64,000 bases of DNA from Lottia gigantea (lineage: Eukaryota > Mollusca > Gastropoda > Lottiidae). This document shows positions 1 through 12,959 of this stretch, piece after piece. The notes under the pieces were generated by a model. It made no database searches and had not been told where the DNA came from. It saw only the letters and a program-made list of their open reading frames with translations. The DNA lies in assembly GCF_000327385.1 (NCBI RefSeq), contig NW_008709379.1, positions 1,308,810 through 1,372,809 on the forward strand, in the 5' to 3' direction. Numbering within the stretch: the first letter of the stretch is position 1; the number at the start of each line of letters is the position of its first letter. The position numbers and the translations under genes were made by a program.

Positions 1-1095
1 ATATCAGTTAGCTGAGAACAGATGTTAACTTGTCATCTACCAACAACTACCTAGTCTGTGATATCAGTTAGCTGAGAACGGATGTTAACTTGTCATCTAT
101 CAACAACTACCTAGTCTGTGATATCAGTAAGCTGAGAACGGATGTTAACTTGTCATCTATCAACAACTACCTAGTCTGTAATATCAGTTAGCTGAGAAAG
201 GATGTTAACTTGTCATCTATCAACAACTACCTAGTCTGTGATAGCAGTAAGCTGAGAACTGATGTCAACTTGTCATCTACCTAGTCTGTTATATCAGTTA
301 GCTGAGAAAGGATGTTAACTTGTCATCTATCAACAACTACCTAGTCTGTAATATCAGTAAGCTGAGAACGGATGTTAACTTGTCATCTATCAACAACTAC
401 CTAGTCTGTTATATCAGTAAGTTGAGAACAAATGTTAACTTGTCATCTATCAACAACTACCTAGTCTGTGATATCAGTAAGCTGAGAACAGATGTTAACT
501 TGTCATCTATCAACAACTACCTAGTCTGTGATATCAGTTAGCTGAGAACGGATGTTAACTTGTCATCTACCTAGTCTGTGATATCAGTTAGCTGAGAACG
601 GATGTTAACTTGTCATCTATCAACAACTACCTAGTCTGTAATATCAGTAAGCTGAGAACGGATGTTAACTTGTCATCTATCAACAACTACCTAGTCTGTT
701 ATATCAGTAAGCTGAGAACAGATGTTAACTTGTCATCTATCAACAACTACCTGGTCTGTAATATCAGTAAGCTGAGAACGGATGTTAACTTGTCATCTAT
801 CAACAACTACCTAGTCTGTTATATCAGTAAGCTGAGAACAGATGTTAACTTGTCATCTACCTAGTCTGTGATATCAGTTAGCTGAGAACGGATGTTAACT
901 TGTCATCTATCAACAACTACCTAGTCTGTTATATGAGTTAGCTGAGAACAGATGTTAACTTGTCATCTATCAACAACTACCTAGTCTGTGATACCAGTTA
1001 GCTGGGAACGGATGTTAACTTGTCATTTACCAACAACTACCTAGTCTGTAATATCAGTAAGCTGAGAACGGATGTTAACTTGTCATTTACCAATC
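1..1095. repeat. 60-bp satellite with 290-bp higher-order period (left edge)
   Basis: About 18 units of a 60-bp sequence (start atatcagttagctgagaac) run from the window edge to about 1095. Units starting at 241, 531 and 821 lack the same 10 bp and are 50 bp long, so every fifth unit is short and the array repeats every 290 bp. Because 60 is divisible by three, stretches read open as a 20-residue repeat, but units with gtta instead of gtaa carry an in-frame stop. I read it as non-coding. The array continues beyond the window. Confidence 0.95.
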
Positions 1096-1841
1096 AATCG
1101 AAAAATGAAATTTCTATTTTCAGACATCCTTTGCCCTCCTAATTAATAATCTAGTCTTCCTTTTGAATTTGAGAACTCAAACATAAAAAAGTACAAAACT
1201 GGTGACCTGCTTGTATAAAAATTGAACATTGAATAAAAACCAAATCTTCATGTAGTGCTATCAAAACTAATTGATTTTATTTCATTGAACACTGCATCTA
1301 ATACACGTAAACTTCATTAGTTTTACCGTTCTAAATTAACTTTTTATCCTGCACAATCTCGAAAACCAATTCTATGTTTTTTACCCAACAAGCGAATGTT
1401 GGCAATTCAATATCATGCCAGCTTTAAGCACTCTTCTGAATACATTCAGCTTAAAAACTACTTGTATATTGATAAAAGACTTTGGTTTATTTGATTTCTA
1501 CTCTAGTGGCATGCTGCGGTAACAATATTATTTGATATCTGAAAAACGAACAATCTATACATGATTATGTTGTTCAGTCCTCAGGCTTATACTGATTGTT
1601 GTTAGAATGAAGATGTGCTTCAATAAATTCAACATAAACATCATCAGGGGCCTTATTCCTGAAAAAACTAAAATAAGATAAAATCCAGATTTTAAGAAAT
1701 ACAGTAATCTGATTTATATAACAAAATTAAATTTAGCATCAATTTTAATGACTGACCAATCAGATGATTGCAACAATAACAACATTGTAAGTTAAATTTT
1801 GCAGAAAAAGGCTCCAGGCTTTTTCGCAGGACTGTCAATTT

Positions 1842-2062
1842 ACCAGTTATGTCTTGGAGGTTCATACCCTCGTATTGGCCAATCATGTTTGATGGAAGCT
1901 CCAAAATTTATGATTGTGCATTTGATTTAGCAAAAACATTACCAGAAACTCTGTTTCAGGATTTCTGTCATAGCTGATATACAAGTTATGTCATGGAAAT
2001 TCATATGGTCGTATTTACCAGTCACGTCTGATGGAAGCTCCAAAGTAAATGGTTGTGAATTT
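1842..2062. repeat. ~140-bp imperfect tandem duplication
   Basis: Two diverged copies sharing gatggaagctccaaa and a flanking (t)caagttatgtc-like start, separated by about 140 bp. A third, weaker echo (ttaccagtcaagac, ttaccagtcatg) follows to about 2170. No coding potential. Confidence 0.6.
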
Positions 2063-3723
2063 TATTCTGGCTACAGTACAATCAATGATCAGTTCATCAG
2101 GATCTCTGTTAGAGGATTTTATTTACCAGTCAAGACTGGCTTGTTGCTCTAGCTGTATCTACCAGTCATGTTTGAATGAATTGATCATGGAATAGAGTGC
2201 TTTGATTTGGCTATGTTTGCCACAACAGTTAATTCTGTTAGGAACTCCTAATACCCACTTTAACATTTGTGTGTTGAAAAATTTTGAATCAAAATAGTTT
2301 CTTTTAACATGAATTTCTTGGAATTGAGCCATATAACATTTAGAGTTTTTAGCCATCTTTATTGAAATTTAAAAAAAAAATCATCACGAATCAAAGGAGC
2401 ACTCTTCATCACTTAAAGTATACCAATAACACCAATTTTTAAAATTTTAAAATAAGATACATTCGAAATTTCAAGTCAAGCAGAAAAGAAAACAATGTAA
2501 AACACGATACGGCAATGAAAATTCTCACTATTTATTGTGTGTAACAGTCAGATTTAATGTGGAAACTTTGATGGAAAGGTTTAGTGGTAAAACAGCCAGC
2601 ACTGGAGCGGAAAATAGAGGGTTAATAAAATAGATTTAGTGGACGAGGGAGAAAGGGTTAATGGGATATTGGATATTTAGGAGTATCAGGTTGATGAGAG
2701 AGAATAGTCATGATATTTATTGATGTGGAAAATAGCCCACTTTCGGGTGGGGAGTTCTTGATACATTAAACAAATCAACAGAATACAGGCATCTGGAGTA
2801 TAACGTGGCTGGGCTAGTATCATGAAATCCTACCCAAAGATAATAATAATAATAATAATAAAGTGTTTCAGTCATATCAGTAAAATATAATTCTTGGGCC
2901 TTATTCTTGAAAACTTATAGATGATTTTAGTGTTTCATTCATTTGATTGGTCAATCATTTAAAATTGATTTCAAAGCTGTTTTATTAACTGTTCAAATTT
3001 CTGTATTTCTTGAAAACTGAATAACATGAAAAAGGGACCTGGATTTATCAGCATAATATTTACGATTAAAGGACCTAAGGTGATAATTTGATAATCAAAC
3101 TATATTGCCATGCCAAAATAGTTTGCATTTGCATTCAGCTGATCAGTAATTTATTGTCCATTGTCAATAATCTATTAGATTACAAGGTTGTTCTGATAGC
3201 AAGCTAACATCCCTCAAAATTCCATGATAGAAGACCGAACTAATAAAGTTTATGCTTGGTTTATCAATGTCAATAACCAATAATCCAAGAACAAGAACCA
3301 ATAAATATTCTATTGTTAATGATTTTGTTCAAAATATATTGAAATCTTATTCTCAATGACTAGACTAGTCAGCAAGATCTCTGTTAAAATACCATGGAAT
3401 TGCAGGAACCACAGACATCTGATTGAAAACTAGACTGGTGCAAATTGATGCTATCAGTGTCCCAGGTTAACATAAACAATTAAGAAAACCTCTTTACAAT
3501 CCCTTTAATTCTTACAGACTAGACTAATCATTGTGTTTCCATTCAGGCTGGTTGGATTTTAACTCTGTCAACAACCTTAAAGACAACCACTCTTTAAATA
3601 CCAGACAAGTGGTCATTTATTGTCAAAGGTTAAAACTCTGTTGTTATTGGAATTCACACATTATTGAGACAGGTATAGATTAGGCAGGTGATGATTGAAT
3701 TAAATCGTTTAATTATACATCAC

Positions 3724-3765
3724 ATCCGCAGCTGAATAAAACAGATCCGCAGCTGAATAAAGCAG
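3724..3765. repeat. 21-bp tandem duplication
   Basis: Two adjacent copies of a 21-bp unit beginning atccgcagctgaataaa that differ at one position. A simple local duplication. Confidence 0.8.
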
Positions 3766-5599
3766 GAAGGCAGCTGGCAGGAAATTTTGCTTCTAACAAA
3801 TTATATGTTGGACATCGAGATGACCCTTGTAAGACAAATTATTCATCAGATAATTATAGCAGTGCCAAGATTTTCAGACAATAAAGCAAGTTCAAATTAA
3901 TTACCATCAATTTATAATTCTTTCACTTGGCTTTTAGTTTTAAGAAACATACTTTTGTCAATTAAGTCATTTTGTCTAATGCTCATCTGTTTTGTTCTTC
4001 AATAAATATAGAAAATAATTTTCACTCAAATACATTGAAAATACATGATATTAACAAAAAAAGGCCAATACTAAACATCAATCAGTCAATTACACCAGAA
4101 ACTATTGGGAAAAATTGTTATTGCTAGAGAATGGATCATAGATTTTCATACATAGAGCCATAATTATTGAATATTTATTATGTTGATATCAATTTCTTAC
4201 TCTTAATTTCAGTCAAAACTCACTAGTTGATGTGTCTGGTTCTCACACCCTATCTTGCTTTTATATAGTGCACAGAAGAGTTGAAGTTGGATTTGATCAA
4301 TAGTCAGCAGGGAAGTGGACAAGATCAACTTAGTCTCCTACTGTTAGTTTTTAAAATTGTTAAGACTTAATAGGCCATCAGCCCAGTAGATTTATGATTG
4401 GCTCATAATTAATTGTACATTGATAAAACCTTCTCTTTCATGTGTCTATAATTCAATTACAAAGTGACAGGTACATAGTGAACTCTTGTCACCATATTGT
4501 CAATTGTTAGTCTTGAACTCTACTTTTGGTTTATCATTAATTCACAGGTCTACTTTCAATTTGCTTTCTACTCAATACAATACAACCTCAAGGGTGGTCT
4601 TATCGCTTTTCAATAACGTAGCCACTTTAACACAAAATACTCAATTTTCTTCTGTCTTTTGTATGGTAATGTTGTTTTTGTGTCAAGTGTGAAAATATTG
4701 TTGTTTTCTCATATTCATTGAGTTTGTTAGACATGGACACCGTTCTCTAGGTGTTGATAAGCCAACAACTGTAACATCATATTATTATAGACATGAAGAT
4801 TCATTTCTAAAGCCTCTATTGTTTAATAACTATTTAAGACAGGGATCCTTAAACCCAGTTTTTTCCACTTGTATTTCAAATATCCTGTAGATGATAACAT
4901 TAATAGTTAAATTGGAAGCTTTTAATCAAGATTTTGGAGAGACCCTTTAAAAGTCATTGTCCTTTTGCTGCAATTGGACCAATATCAGTAATATGTGGAT
5001 ATTCTATCAGAAACTTGTGCATTAGTGCATTTACCGATTTATCAAATTTAAATCAGCACACAAAGCACAAGAAGGAGATTGTTTGTGATCAATCTGTACA
5101 AACATGATGATAAGGGTTCAATGTATATCTAGTATTACTCTTATCTTTAATATTCACAATTAATCATGCTTATTATATTACCTGATTAAAACATTATCAA
5201 CTTTCAATATTATGTGAAAATATGCAAAAATTCACACTGTGTAATTCAATATATTATGAGCAAACATTAGTTTTTACCTTGTGTATACAGGTAAACATTC
5301 TGGGAAACATGACAAAACTAAAGACAGGAAACACTTGATCCTTGTGTAGACACCTGGATTTATCATCTTGAGTGATTCAGGATTAAAGGTGGGCATAGGT
5401 ACAGTGCCAGGTGAAGTATGCGATGTTAAGTTGCTGGTACAAAAACAAATAGAAGTAGGTATTTATCTCTGCACCATGGTCAGACATATGCCCATGCTCG
5501 ATGGTTTCTTCTAAATAACCCCACAGTGAACACCGCATGGAATATCTTATCTCATTGTTTTGGAGTGTACTATAAATCATTATGAAACTTCTTAGATGG

Positions 5600-5880
5600 C
5601 AAATCGTTTTGAGATAGACAAACACTATCAGTAAAACAGACAGATCAGTTCATCTCCAGGCTTGACAAACAACAACATGGAACTCCTTTGATAGAAGATG
5701 GTACTGAGATAAGTCCAACGCTATCAGTATCAGTGAGACAGGCTTTTCACATCAATCAATATTTACTTCAACTAAATGCTTGACACATTACAATATGGAA
5801 CTCCTTTGATAGAAGACTGTATTGTGATAAGACAAACACTATCAATATCAGTATGACAGGTATATCATATCAATGTGTAG
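5600..5880. repeat. ~96-118-bp imperfect tandem repeat
   Basis: The phrases ggaactcctttgatagaag (5679, 5797) and ctatcagt/ctatcaat (5625, 5721, 5839) recur with spacings of 96 and 118 bp, giving about 2.5 diverged copies. Confidence 0.7.
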
Positions 5881-5974
5881 AAGAAACATGTTTTTATCAA
5901 GATATGGAAGATGAATTACAGATTATATTGTACACACATTTCATTCATAAATTACGTTCATATTACAGGTGTGT

Positions 5975-6515
5975 GATATCTACATGTTTCTTCCTTGATA
6001 AAACATAGAGCACTCAGACCTAGTTACACCTGTTAGAGCACTGGGGCCCTATTAACCAAAACTCTTACGCGTTCATATGATTTGTGAGTAAGAGAAGTGG
6101 AATGGGGTTGACATCCTTGAGAGCAGATACCTATACATGTTTCTACCTTCATAAAGCATATATCTAGTCAGAGATAGTAACACCTGTAGTAGCAATGGGG
6201 CCCTCTTTACCAAAACTCTTACATATCCATCTGTTTTGTGAATAACTAGAGTTTGATTACAGCATCAAGAAGGAAACTAGGAGAGTGAGTCGGGGAACAG
6301 GTGGGAGTAGGATGACACTCTTATCTACATGAGATCACCTTGATAAAACATATAACTAGTAAGACATAGTCACCTGAAGCAGCACTGGGGCCCTTTTCAC
6401 AAAACTGAGAAGGATTTTACCATTCTCTGTGTCTAATGATGTTGAATTACTAAATTTTATTACAGCCCTAAGAAGAAAACTATAGGAGGAGTGGAGTTGC
6501 ACCCAGCAGAACATA
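5975..6515. repeat. Diverged ~150-200-bp tandem repeat, three copies
   Basis: Three successive copies, starting near 5981, 6128 and 6326, share in order a tacatg... start, (g/c)ataaaacata, cacctg, a gcactggggccc core and caaaactc. The copies are about 150-195 bp and well diverged, so the duplication is old. Confidence 0.65.
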
Positions 6516-6720
6516 TCACATTCATTGTCACTTTGTATTCTGAATTTTTGACATTCTGAAATGTATTTTATTATTTTGATAACATAATTAAAGGAATGAT
6601 CCACAGCTACAAAGTTTGTTCACTCCCCTCACACTGGGTGTTTCAAAATTAGAGCTGCCTCCCCCACAGACTAAAGTAAAATAAAGTGATTCTGAAGGGT
6701 ATTTATTTAAATATCTCTCT

Positions 6721-7061
6721 GGGTATCTATTATTTTCTGTGGCTTCCATCTGCCCGTACCACAGCCTGCATTCTTTAGGGTATCATTTTAGAAAATAGCA
6801 AAACAGCTGAGAATCAGTCTCCCGTTTATCCGAGCACTTCAGTAATCTCTTTCCGTGGGTCGTTGAAACTTGGTATATCATCGTTATTCAATGGTTTCAA
6901 AGTATTTCCTGACCTCTGAGATCTTTATAAGTTGTTATTTGTTGAGGTTTTGTATGATAAGGTACCATATTTCAAGGTTCTTTGGACTATTTGAAATGAT
7001 ACCCTCAAGAATGCAGGCTATGGTACAGGGCAGATGGAAGCCACAGAAAATAATAAATACC
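6721..7061. repeat. Long inverted repeat (foldback/MITE-like)
   Basis: Bases 6722-6789 are nearly the reverse complement of 6994-7061 (shared core ttttctgtggcttccatctg and its complement). The arms are about 68 bp and the loop about 200 bp. Such hairpin-forming units are typical of non-autonomous DNA transposons. No transposase is present. Confidence 0.8.
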
Positions 7062-7474
7062 TGAACTGTCCTGGAATCTCATTCTGATATGAAATACTCT
7101 TCATCTATTATTCTCATCGCATGTTTTTATTATCTTACCATCTCACAGACAAATTCTGGACCAAAACATGCTAGAAACAGGAAATACATAGAGATAGGTA
7201 TTAAATATTGAAATATGATATAGTTGTATTATGATCTGGGGTTTATTCCATTGTATTGTCCATACTAGTGATACAAATATGTGGAATCTCGTGTTATTTT
7301 GATAAAAATATTTTTTTTTGAAATTACTTGGGAAGAACAATAATTCTAATACATTAAATAATAACTAACATTTATTTTTTAAAAGTGTATTCATCTGGTT
7401 TTCTTATGATAAAAGTAATTTTTTATCCATACTGTGTACAGTAACAGTATTCTTAAACTTATAAATATAACCTT

Positions 7475-7615
7475 TGTTTTATAAGATTTGAACGACATAT
7501 AGAAGTGAGGAGCACATATAACAAAAACACAAGACAATATTATGGAATATAAGGTGCCTAACCTTATTAAAGAAGTGTGTAATATTCCATAATATTGTCT
7601 TGTGTTTTGTTAAAC
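7475..7615. mobile_element. Palindromic MITE, copy 1
   Basis: Starts ataagatttgaacgacatat and folds back on itself: acacaagacaatattatgga in the left arm is mirrored by tccataatattgtcttgtgt in the right arm across a loop of about 25-30 bp. A second copy with the same left flank lies at 30146-30290 in THUMPD3 intron 4. Two dispersed copies make it a mobile, non-autonomous family. Confidence 0.85.
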
Positions 7616-10470
7616 CTTTGTTTTGTTGGTATTCATTCAAATATATACAGTTTTGCAAAGAAAGAAATGTTTTATTTTGGCGTACAGAAGATAAAAAAGG
7701 TTTTGATATTCAGGTATCAGAGTTTTGCTCTATATAAATCTATACTACAGATATCGAATATTAAACCCTATAGGCTGGTAAAAAAAAAATAGTAAGCAGA
7801 CATAATCTCATAACTCCTTTTTCTTGTGATAAAAAAGATATTCTATTTAATCAAATTTATTTTATTTTCAAATATTCATTTATTAATAGCCTGACCATGA
7901 TTCTCAATACGATCAAAGTACTAGCATATACTTCAAACAATGTTAGAAATTAAGACCCTAAGATTGTTTCAAGAATACTTAGTCTGAAATCTAAAGATGA
8001 ACCTTCAAGATCCTATCCTTGATATAAACACTACAAAAATATATCAAAAATGTAATTTGAACTTCTCACTTGTGTTGAGCCTTTCAGATATTCAGTCTGA
8101 TATTTTTGAAGAAAAAATAAGAAAAACAAAGAATATTTTATGATAATATGATGATGGAATGATAAAGACTTGACCATGCTTGGTTGGTTTCTATTTATAA
8201 AAACAATCATCATTCTTTCTGTCTAACTGTACCGTGACTAAAACATGTCAACAATAACTTGATAGTGACTTACAAACAATCAACAATAAACATTATCATT
8301 AACTTCATAGTAAAAAACATATGTTATTCATACCAGAACGAACTATAAATCTTATAGATAGAAATATCTGGGCTGGGGTAAGATTTCACTGAGCTTTGGA
8401 CTTTGTCCGTCTGTTTAATGAAATATTTTCTTAAAATCTTCTTTATGTTATCAATTTACAAAAGGTAAATTATAATGAAGTCCATAATCTATGTAGAAAA
8501 GTTCGTTAGCTACTACCAATGTTTTGCCAATATGTTGTTTGGATTTTGGGTTTCATTTTGCAGTTGGTATCATAACTACTTGTTTTATTTATTGATATTT
8601 TGTGAAATAAACCATTTCCCTCATTAAATGACTTTTTAATTATGTTGATTCAATCATTGAATTCAAAGACTACAGAATCTAACCAAAATTAGACATTAAT
8701 ATTTTATTCTAAATCAATTTTGAAATTTGTAAATCATCTATTATTCTATTTCAATGACTTTTATTATTTAAAAAAACTTCTATAACTGGATTCAAGATTG
8801 ATTTAAATTACAGAATCTTCAATAAAAACTTCAGCTTCTAGCAAAAACCAGAAAACAACACAAACTACTTGCATTATTAATGTGTGCAAATATAGAGCAA
8901 GACTTTGGTATTGGGTATTAAGGTGTTATATAAGATGACAGTCTCCTATAGAAGCACTGGCAAAGGTCACAAGAAGAGAACATACAGTCTTTCACAAATT
9001 TGTATCCAGCAAGTCCTGCACAAAATCATGAATAATTCTTATCTGATAGTGATTAAAATTTACAAATGGGGGACAAACTGAACAATAATGATTCAAATAA
9101 GAACTCAAAATCACAACCAAATCTGACATTGATCTGTAATTAACAGGTAAACTAAAAGATTTATAGTGAATCAATGACTAACTTTTGAGTGATTGACACT
9201 TGTCACTAGTGATGAGTGATAACAGGTGATTTGATTCTATCAATGATATAACACTGTGTTCAATAATAACTCATTCAGGTGTTTAATCAATTCAATTTAA
9301 CGCTTAACTAACCTTGACCCAATTACACTTGTTAAACCAATCGCCTTTTCATTTCTTTCAATAAAAATTTTGGATTAGTTTTGGGATGAATGTATTGAAA
9401 ATTGTCGTGAATTTTTTTAAAAATAATTATCTTATTTCAATAAAAATTTAGAGAATACACAAATGATATTTTCTTAGTATAAAATTTATCGCTCCATTAT
9501 TTCACAGCTAATTACAGGCTTCAAAAATTGTCTTTTTGCTAAGATCAATGAAATTTTTGATTAGTTTGGGGGGAGGAGCCAAAGAAGAAGTTGAAAACTA
9601 TTTAAATAATTGTATTTTAAAATTGGATATGAAAGAATTAAAGTCTTTGCTTAATTATACATTTCAACCCCCTGTCATTTCATTACCAGTACTATCAAAC
9701 AAGTGCATTTTGATAAATCATGTGATTATTGGATTAGTTTTGTCAGTGAAAAAGATCTTTAAATATTCAATTGGTGTCCTCCTTGAATTTCATCACAAAG
9801 ACAATTGGATTAGATTACTTTTTCAAGGTAAATTTCCCAAATTATTCAAAATTTCCATTCAAAATGAAATGCTTGACCACACTGGACTGCAATCCCAATC
9901 TTCAATTGATGACCTTTTGATTTTCATTGCAGCTTAGCCTGAGATTAGTTTCTATATGATGAACATAAATAAAAAATATGAAAGCTATAAAACCTATTTT
10001 TTTGACTGAAGAAGTAGAAGTAATTTCATAGTCTACTGCTTAATTTTCTTCTATTTTCATTTCAATGATGTCCATTTTATTGCGGTTCAGACATTTTGAT
10101 TTGGTTCTTTCAAATCTGTAAAGTTATCTCGTATCAAAGTTATTTAGATGTTATTGTTAAGTATGCTCTTATATATGATACAATTATGAACAAAATTCTG
10201 GGCACACCAATGTCTATATAAAATTTTAGTTACAGTTAATTAATAGATTTCAACTCTATATGCACATTGGACTACATTAATAAATCATTTCCTGCAGATT
10301 ATTTCCTATATTCCAACACTATACTAAAGAAATTTATCATGCACTATTTCATTTCTCTATTTCTCTTGAGCCAAAAGCCAGGATCATTTCATACCACCAA
10401 ACGTTCCTACTTCCCTTTCTACTTAGCTTTGAAATCATCCTCAAGGTAGGAAGAATGTCATGAACAGTGC
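7616..10470. other. Gene-free stretch
   Basis: AT-rich DNA with no recognisable gene. One copy of short repeat family D (agaagcactggcaaaggtcac) is at about 8920-8985. A 133-codon open frame at 9536-9937 has no recognisable domain and a composition typical of AT-rich chance frames, so I do not call it a gene. Confidence 0.55.
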
Positions 10471-10477
10471 TTCTAAA

Positions 10478-10720
10478 AAATGAAATGAATGGAGTTTTAC
10501 GTCCTACTTTTCTGCACCACGTGGGCCAATGAAGACGGGCAACGCCATGCAGAGTACAATGAGGGCCAGCGGCATTAGCCTGCTCTTTTTTGATTACCAA
10601 ATGTCGAGGAATCTTTAACGTTCATAGTCTTTAGCACATTGGGCTTCGGTTTATGTCGAACTAGACGCCTTTTCCATGTCAGCCCATTTTACCTGCATCA
10701 CTGAAGAGGAAACCAGGTCG
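10478..10720 (+). mobile_element. Short interspersed repeat family A, long copy
   Basis: Starts aatggagttttacgtcctac, then ttctgcaccacgtgggc, aatgaagacgggcaac, a gtcgaggaatctttaac block and a gaactagacgcc block. Closely similar copies lie at 47848-48100 (+) and 29706-29910 (-). The size (about 240 bp), lack of a long frame and dispersed copies suggest a SINE or other non-autonomous retroposon. I did not find a clear tRNA-type promoter in it. Confidence 0.8.
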
Positions 10721-10724
10721 AAAG

Positions 10725-12810
10725 TGCTCCTTAAAGTTAGCCAGGATTCAGCTTTCAATTCCTATCACCCCCAGACCATCTGTTACTCTCAGGGAAGTGC
10801 CCATCGGAATCCCTTTAGTCTCATGCTATCATATATATATAAGGAGATTTCATATATACATGTACAGTAATCAAATAATACCATATTAATTCACTTACAA
10901 AGCAAACAGATAGTCGTATTAAGATTACTCTTAGGGAAGGAAATACCCTCTGAATCTCTAAAGTTATATTATTACACATATATATCTAATAAAATTTTTG
11001 TCAAGGACAAATCAACTAATAAAAGATATACATGTACACCAATCAAATAATACCATAGTATCTTGCTTACAAAGCAAACAGATTGTTGCTTCGAGTTGTA
11101 TAAAGTATTATACATTATATTGACGTGTTCGACTCTTACTATACATCTGTGGTCACAATAACTACACAAGATCAATAGAAATCGAACACACTATTGATAA
11201 ATTGTGTATATTTATTGTATATCATTGACTGGGGTTAATAGTTACTATTTAAACATGATTTATACATTATCAATTACTATACCTTTACTTTTCCTTATCG
11301 TTTGATCTGCTACTTATGGATTTACTACAGACAACATAAAATGCACTACTGTAATTCTACTTTCATTTTAATTAGATGAAATGTGGTTTCCTACTTTTCT
11401 GCTCCTTATAGGGATGATAAAGACACATACAACATTTTGCCAGGATGACAGATACTAATTAGGGCCAGTGCCAGTCCCTTTGACCTGCATCATTGACATG
11501 AAGAAACTAAGTTAAAAATAGCACTTTCACGATTAAAAATCCATACCTTGGTGGAAAATCAAATGGTGCAAATAGAAGTTGTAAGTGTTACTGATACAAA
11601 TCTCTTTAGGCTACCTAAACATAATCAAATGATGCAAATACAGGCTATAAGTGTTTCTAATTCTAATCTCTTTGGGTACTGTTAAAGTAACTAATTCAAA
11701 TGATGCAAATAGAAGCTATAAGAGTTTCCGATACACATAGAAAAGAAAATCTTTTTCACATTCCTTTAAAAGGATTTTACAACCCGTCTGATAGCATTAA
11801 AATCTCTTTCCATCTAATTACAGATAATAATAATAAGTTGTTTATTTAATAAATGATTTCTTACAATCTTCACTAGATAATATCTCTAAATCATAAAAAC
11901 TTGGACAGACTAAATTATCTTCCAGTATAAATCTAAAACTGTTTTTATATGTCTTGTATTAATGTTAAAACTCGGAATAAAAACTAGCATACAGTGTAAA
12001 AATAAAATATTTGATTTGCTTCACTGATTTCAATAGATTGAACACTATCATCTTGTCCCAATAAAACAAACTATTACATTTAAAATGGAGCTCTTAAAAT
12101 TTGGACAGAATTTGATAATATTTTGTATCAGCAATAGGAAATTTTTATAACTCTGAAGTTATAATGTACTGATCGATACAGATCTCATAAAAGTCACTAT
12201 TTTCTTTATTGATATTACTCAGTTTTATATATTCATGTTGCTATTCCACTACAATCCATTGCCTATATAATACCATATTGGTTGATTTCACTGCTTTCTA
12301 GTTTGATTTCATCTAGACTTTCAATGGGTTCTACAGGCAAGTGAGCGAGTATAAAATCAACAGAGCTATCATTGTTCCTACACCTATTAAAAAAAACGAC
12401 AAATATTATTTAGTCTTTTGACCTATATATTGATCAACAATTAGACTTATGACACAGAAATTCTCTATTATAGGTAATATAAAACTGCAAGTTCAGCAAA
12501 ATGTAGCTTTTCACTTCAAATATCAATTACCTATCAGCTCTGTAAGTCAAAAACTAATACTATTAAGCTCCACTTCGACAAGTACTGTTCACTAGGCAGT
12601 GTATAAAGATCCTTTTGTCCTTTTAAACATGTTTCATATCATCTCTTGAGTACTATACTATGGGCGGTATTGTTAACAGGGTAGTGCATGAACCTACATT
12701 TGTAACACCTAATGACACTCTTGGAATCGATTTGTCCACTCAGCTTTTTTTTTCAGAAAGGTCTAAATAGACAATAATGTTTATTTGGAATAAAAACAAT
12801 CATAGGTGGA
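10725..12810. other. Gene-free stretch with diverged family A and B repeats
   Basis: No gene is seen. A decayed family A copy is at about 11385-11530 (cctacttttctgc, gccaggatgacag). Three back-to-back fragments of family B lie at about 11540-11770 (aaatggtgcaaatagaag, aaatgatgcaaatacaggc, aaatgatgcaaatagaagc). The rest is AT-rich. Confidence 0.55.
11540..11770 (+). repeat. Short repeat family B, tandem fragments
   Basis: Core motif aatg(g/a)tgcaaat...gctat(a/c)agtgt...gatacacat...aaaacctctttacaattcc, repeated about three times here. Other copies: 3400-3515, 15515-15600, 15835-15935 (-), 16030-16130, 23450-23550 and 35430-35525. No coding potential. An old interspersed family. Confidence 0.6.
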
Positions 12811-12813
12811 ACA

Positions 12814-12959
12814 AATTCATTCATTCATTCATTCATTCATTCATTCATTCATTCATTCATTCATTCATTCATTCATTCATTCATTCATTCATTCATTCAT
12901 TCATTCATTCATTCATTCATTCATTCATTCATCCATTCATTCATTCAATTCATTCATTT
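12814..12959. repeat. (ATTC)n microsatellite
   Basis: About 36 copies of attc with one interruption near 12931 and an irregular end. It reads open as a Ser-Phe-Ile-His repeat on the + strand, which is a by-product of the tetranucleotide and not a protein. Confidence 0.97.

Larger units (their letters stand above)
1096..5575. other. Gene-free stretch, old repeats only
   Basis: No exon or long open frame with recognisable homology is seen. It holds a ~140-bp imperfect duplication (1842-1918 and 1981-2062, both with gatggaagctccaaa), an (AAT)n run near 2840-2863, one copy of short repeat family B (about 3400-3515), and a 21-bp tandem pair at 3724-3765 (atccgcagctgaataaa). The rest is AT-rich sequence that could be intergenic or a long intron. 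Confidence 0.6.

Noticed and set aside
320-864. Open frames with a 20-residue repeat
   Set aside because: They are read-through of the 60-bp satellite; single-base unit variants create stops, and flanking units are equally conserved outside the frames.
1-1095. CRISPR-like regular repeats
   Set aside because: Units are contiguous without unique spacers, and the setting is a eukaryotic genome. The same applies to 62827-64000.
9536-9937. 133-codon open frame
   Set aside because: No recognisable domain, low-complexity AT-rich composition, no splice or promoter context.
10349-10600. Small protein on the - strand
   Set aside because: It lies over a family A interspersed repeat whose copies elsewhere give similar short frames.
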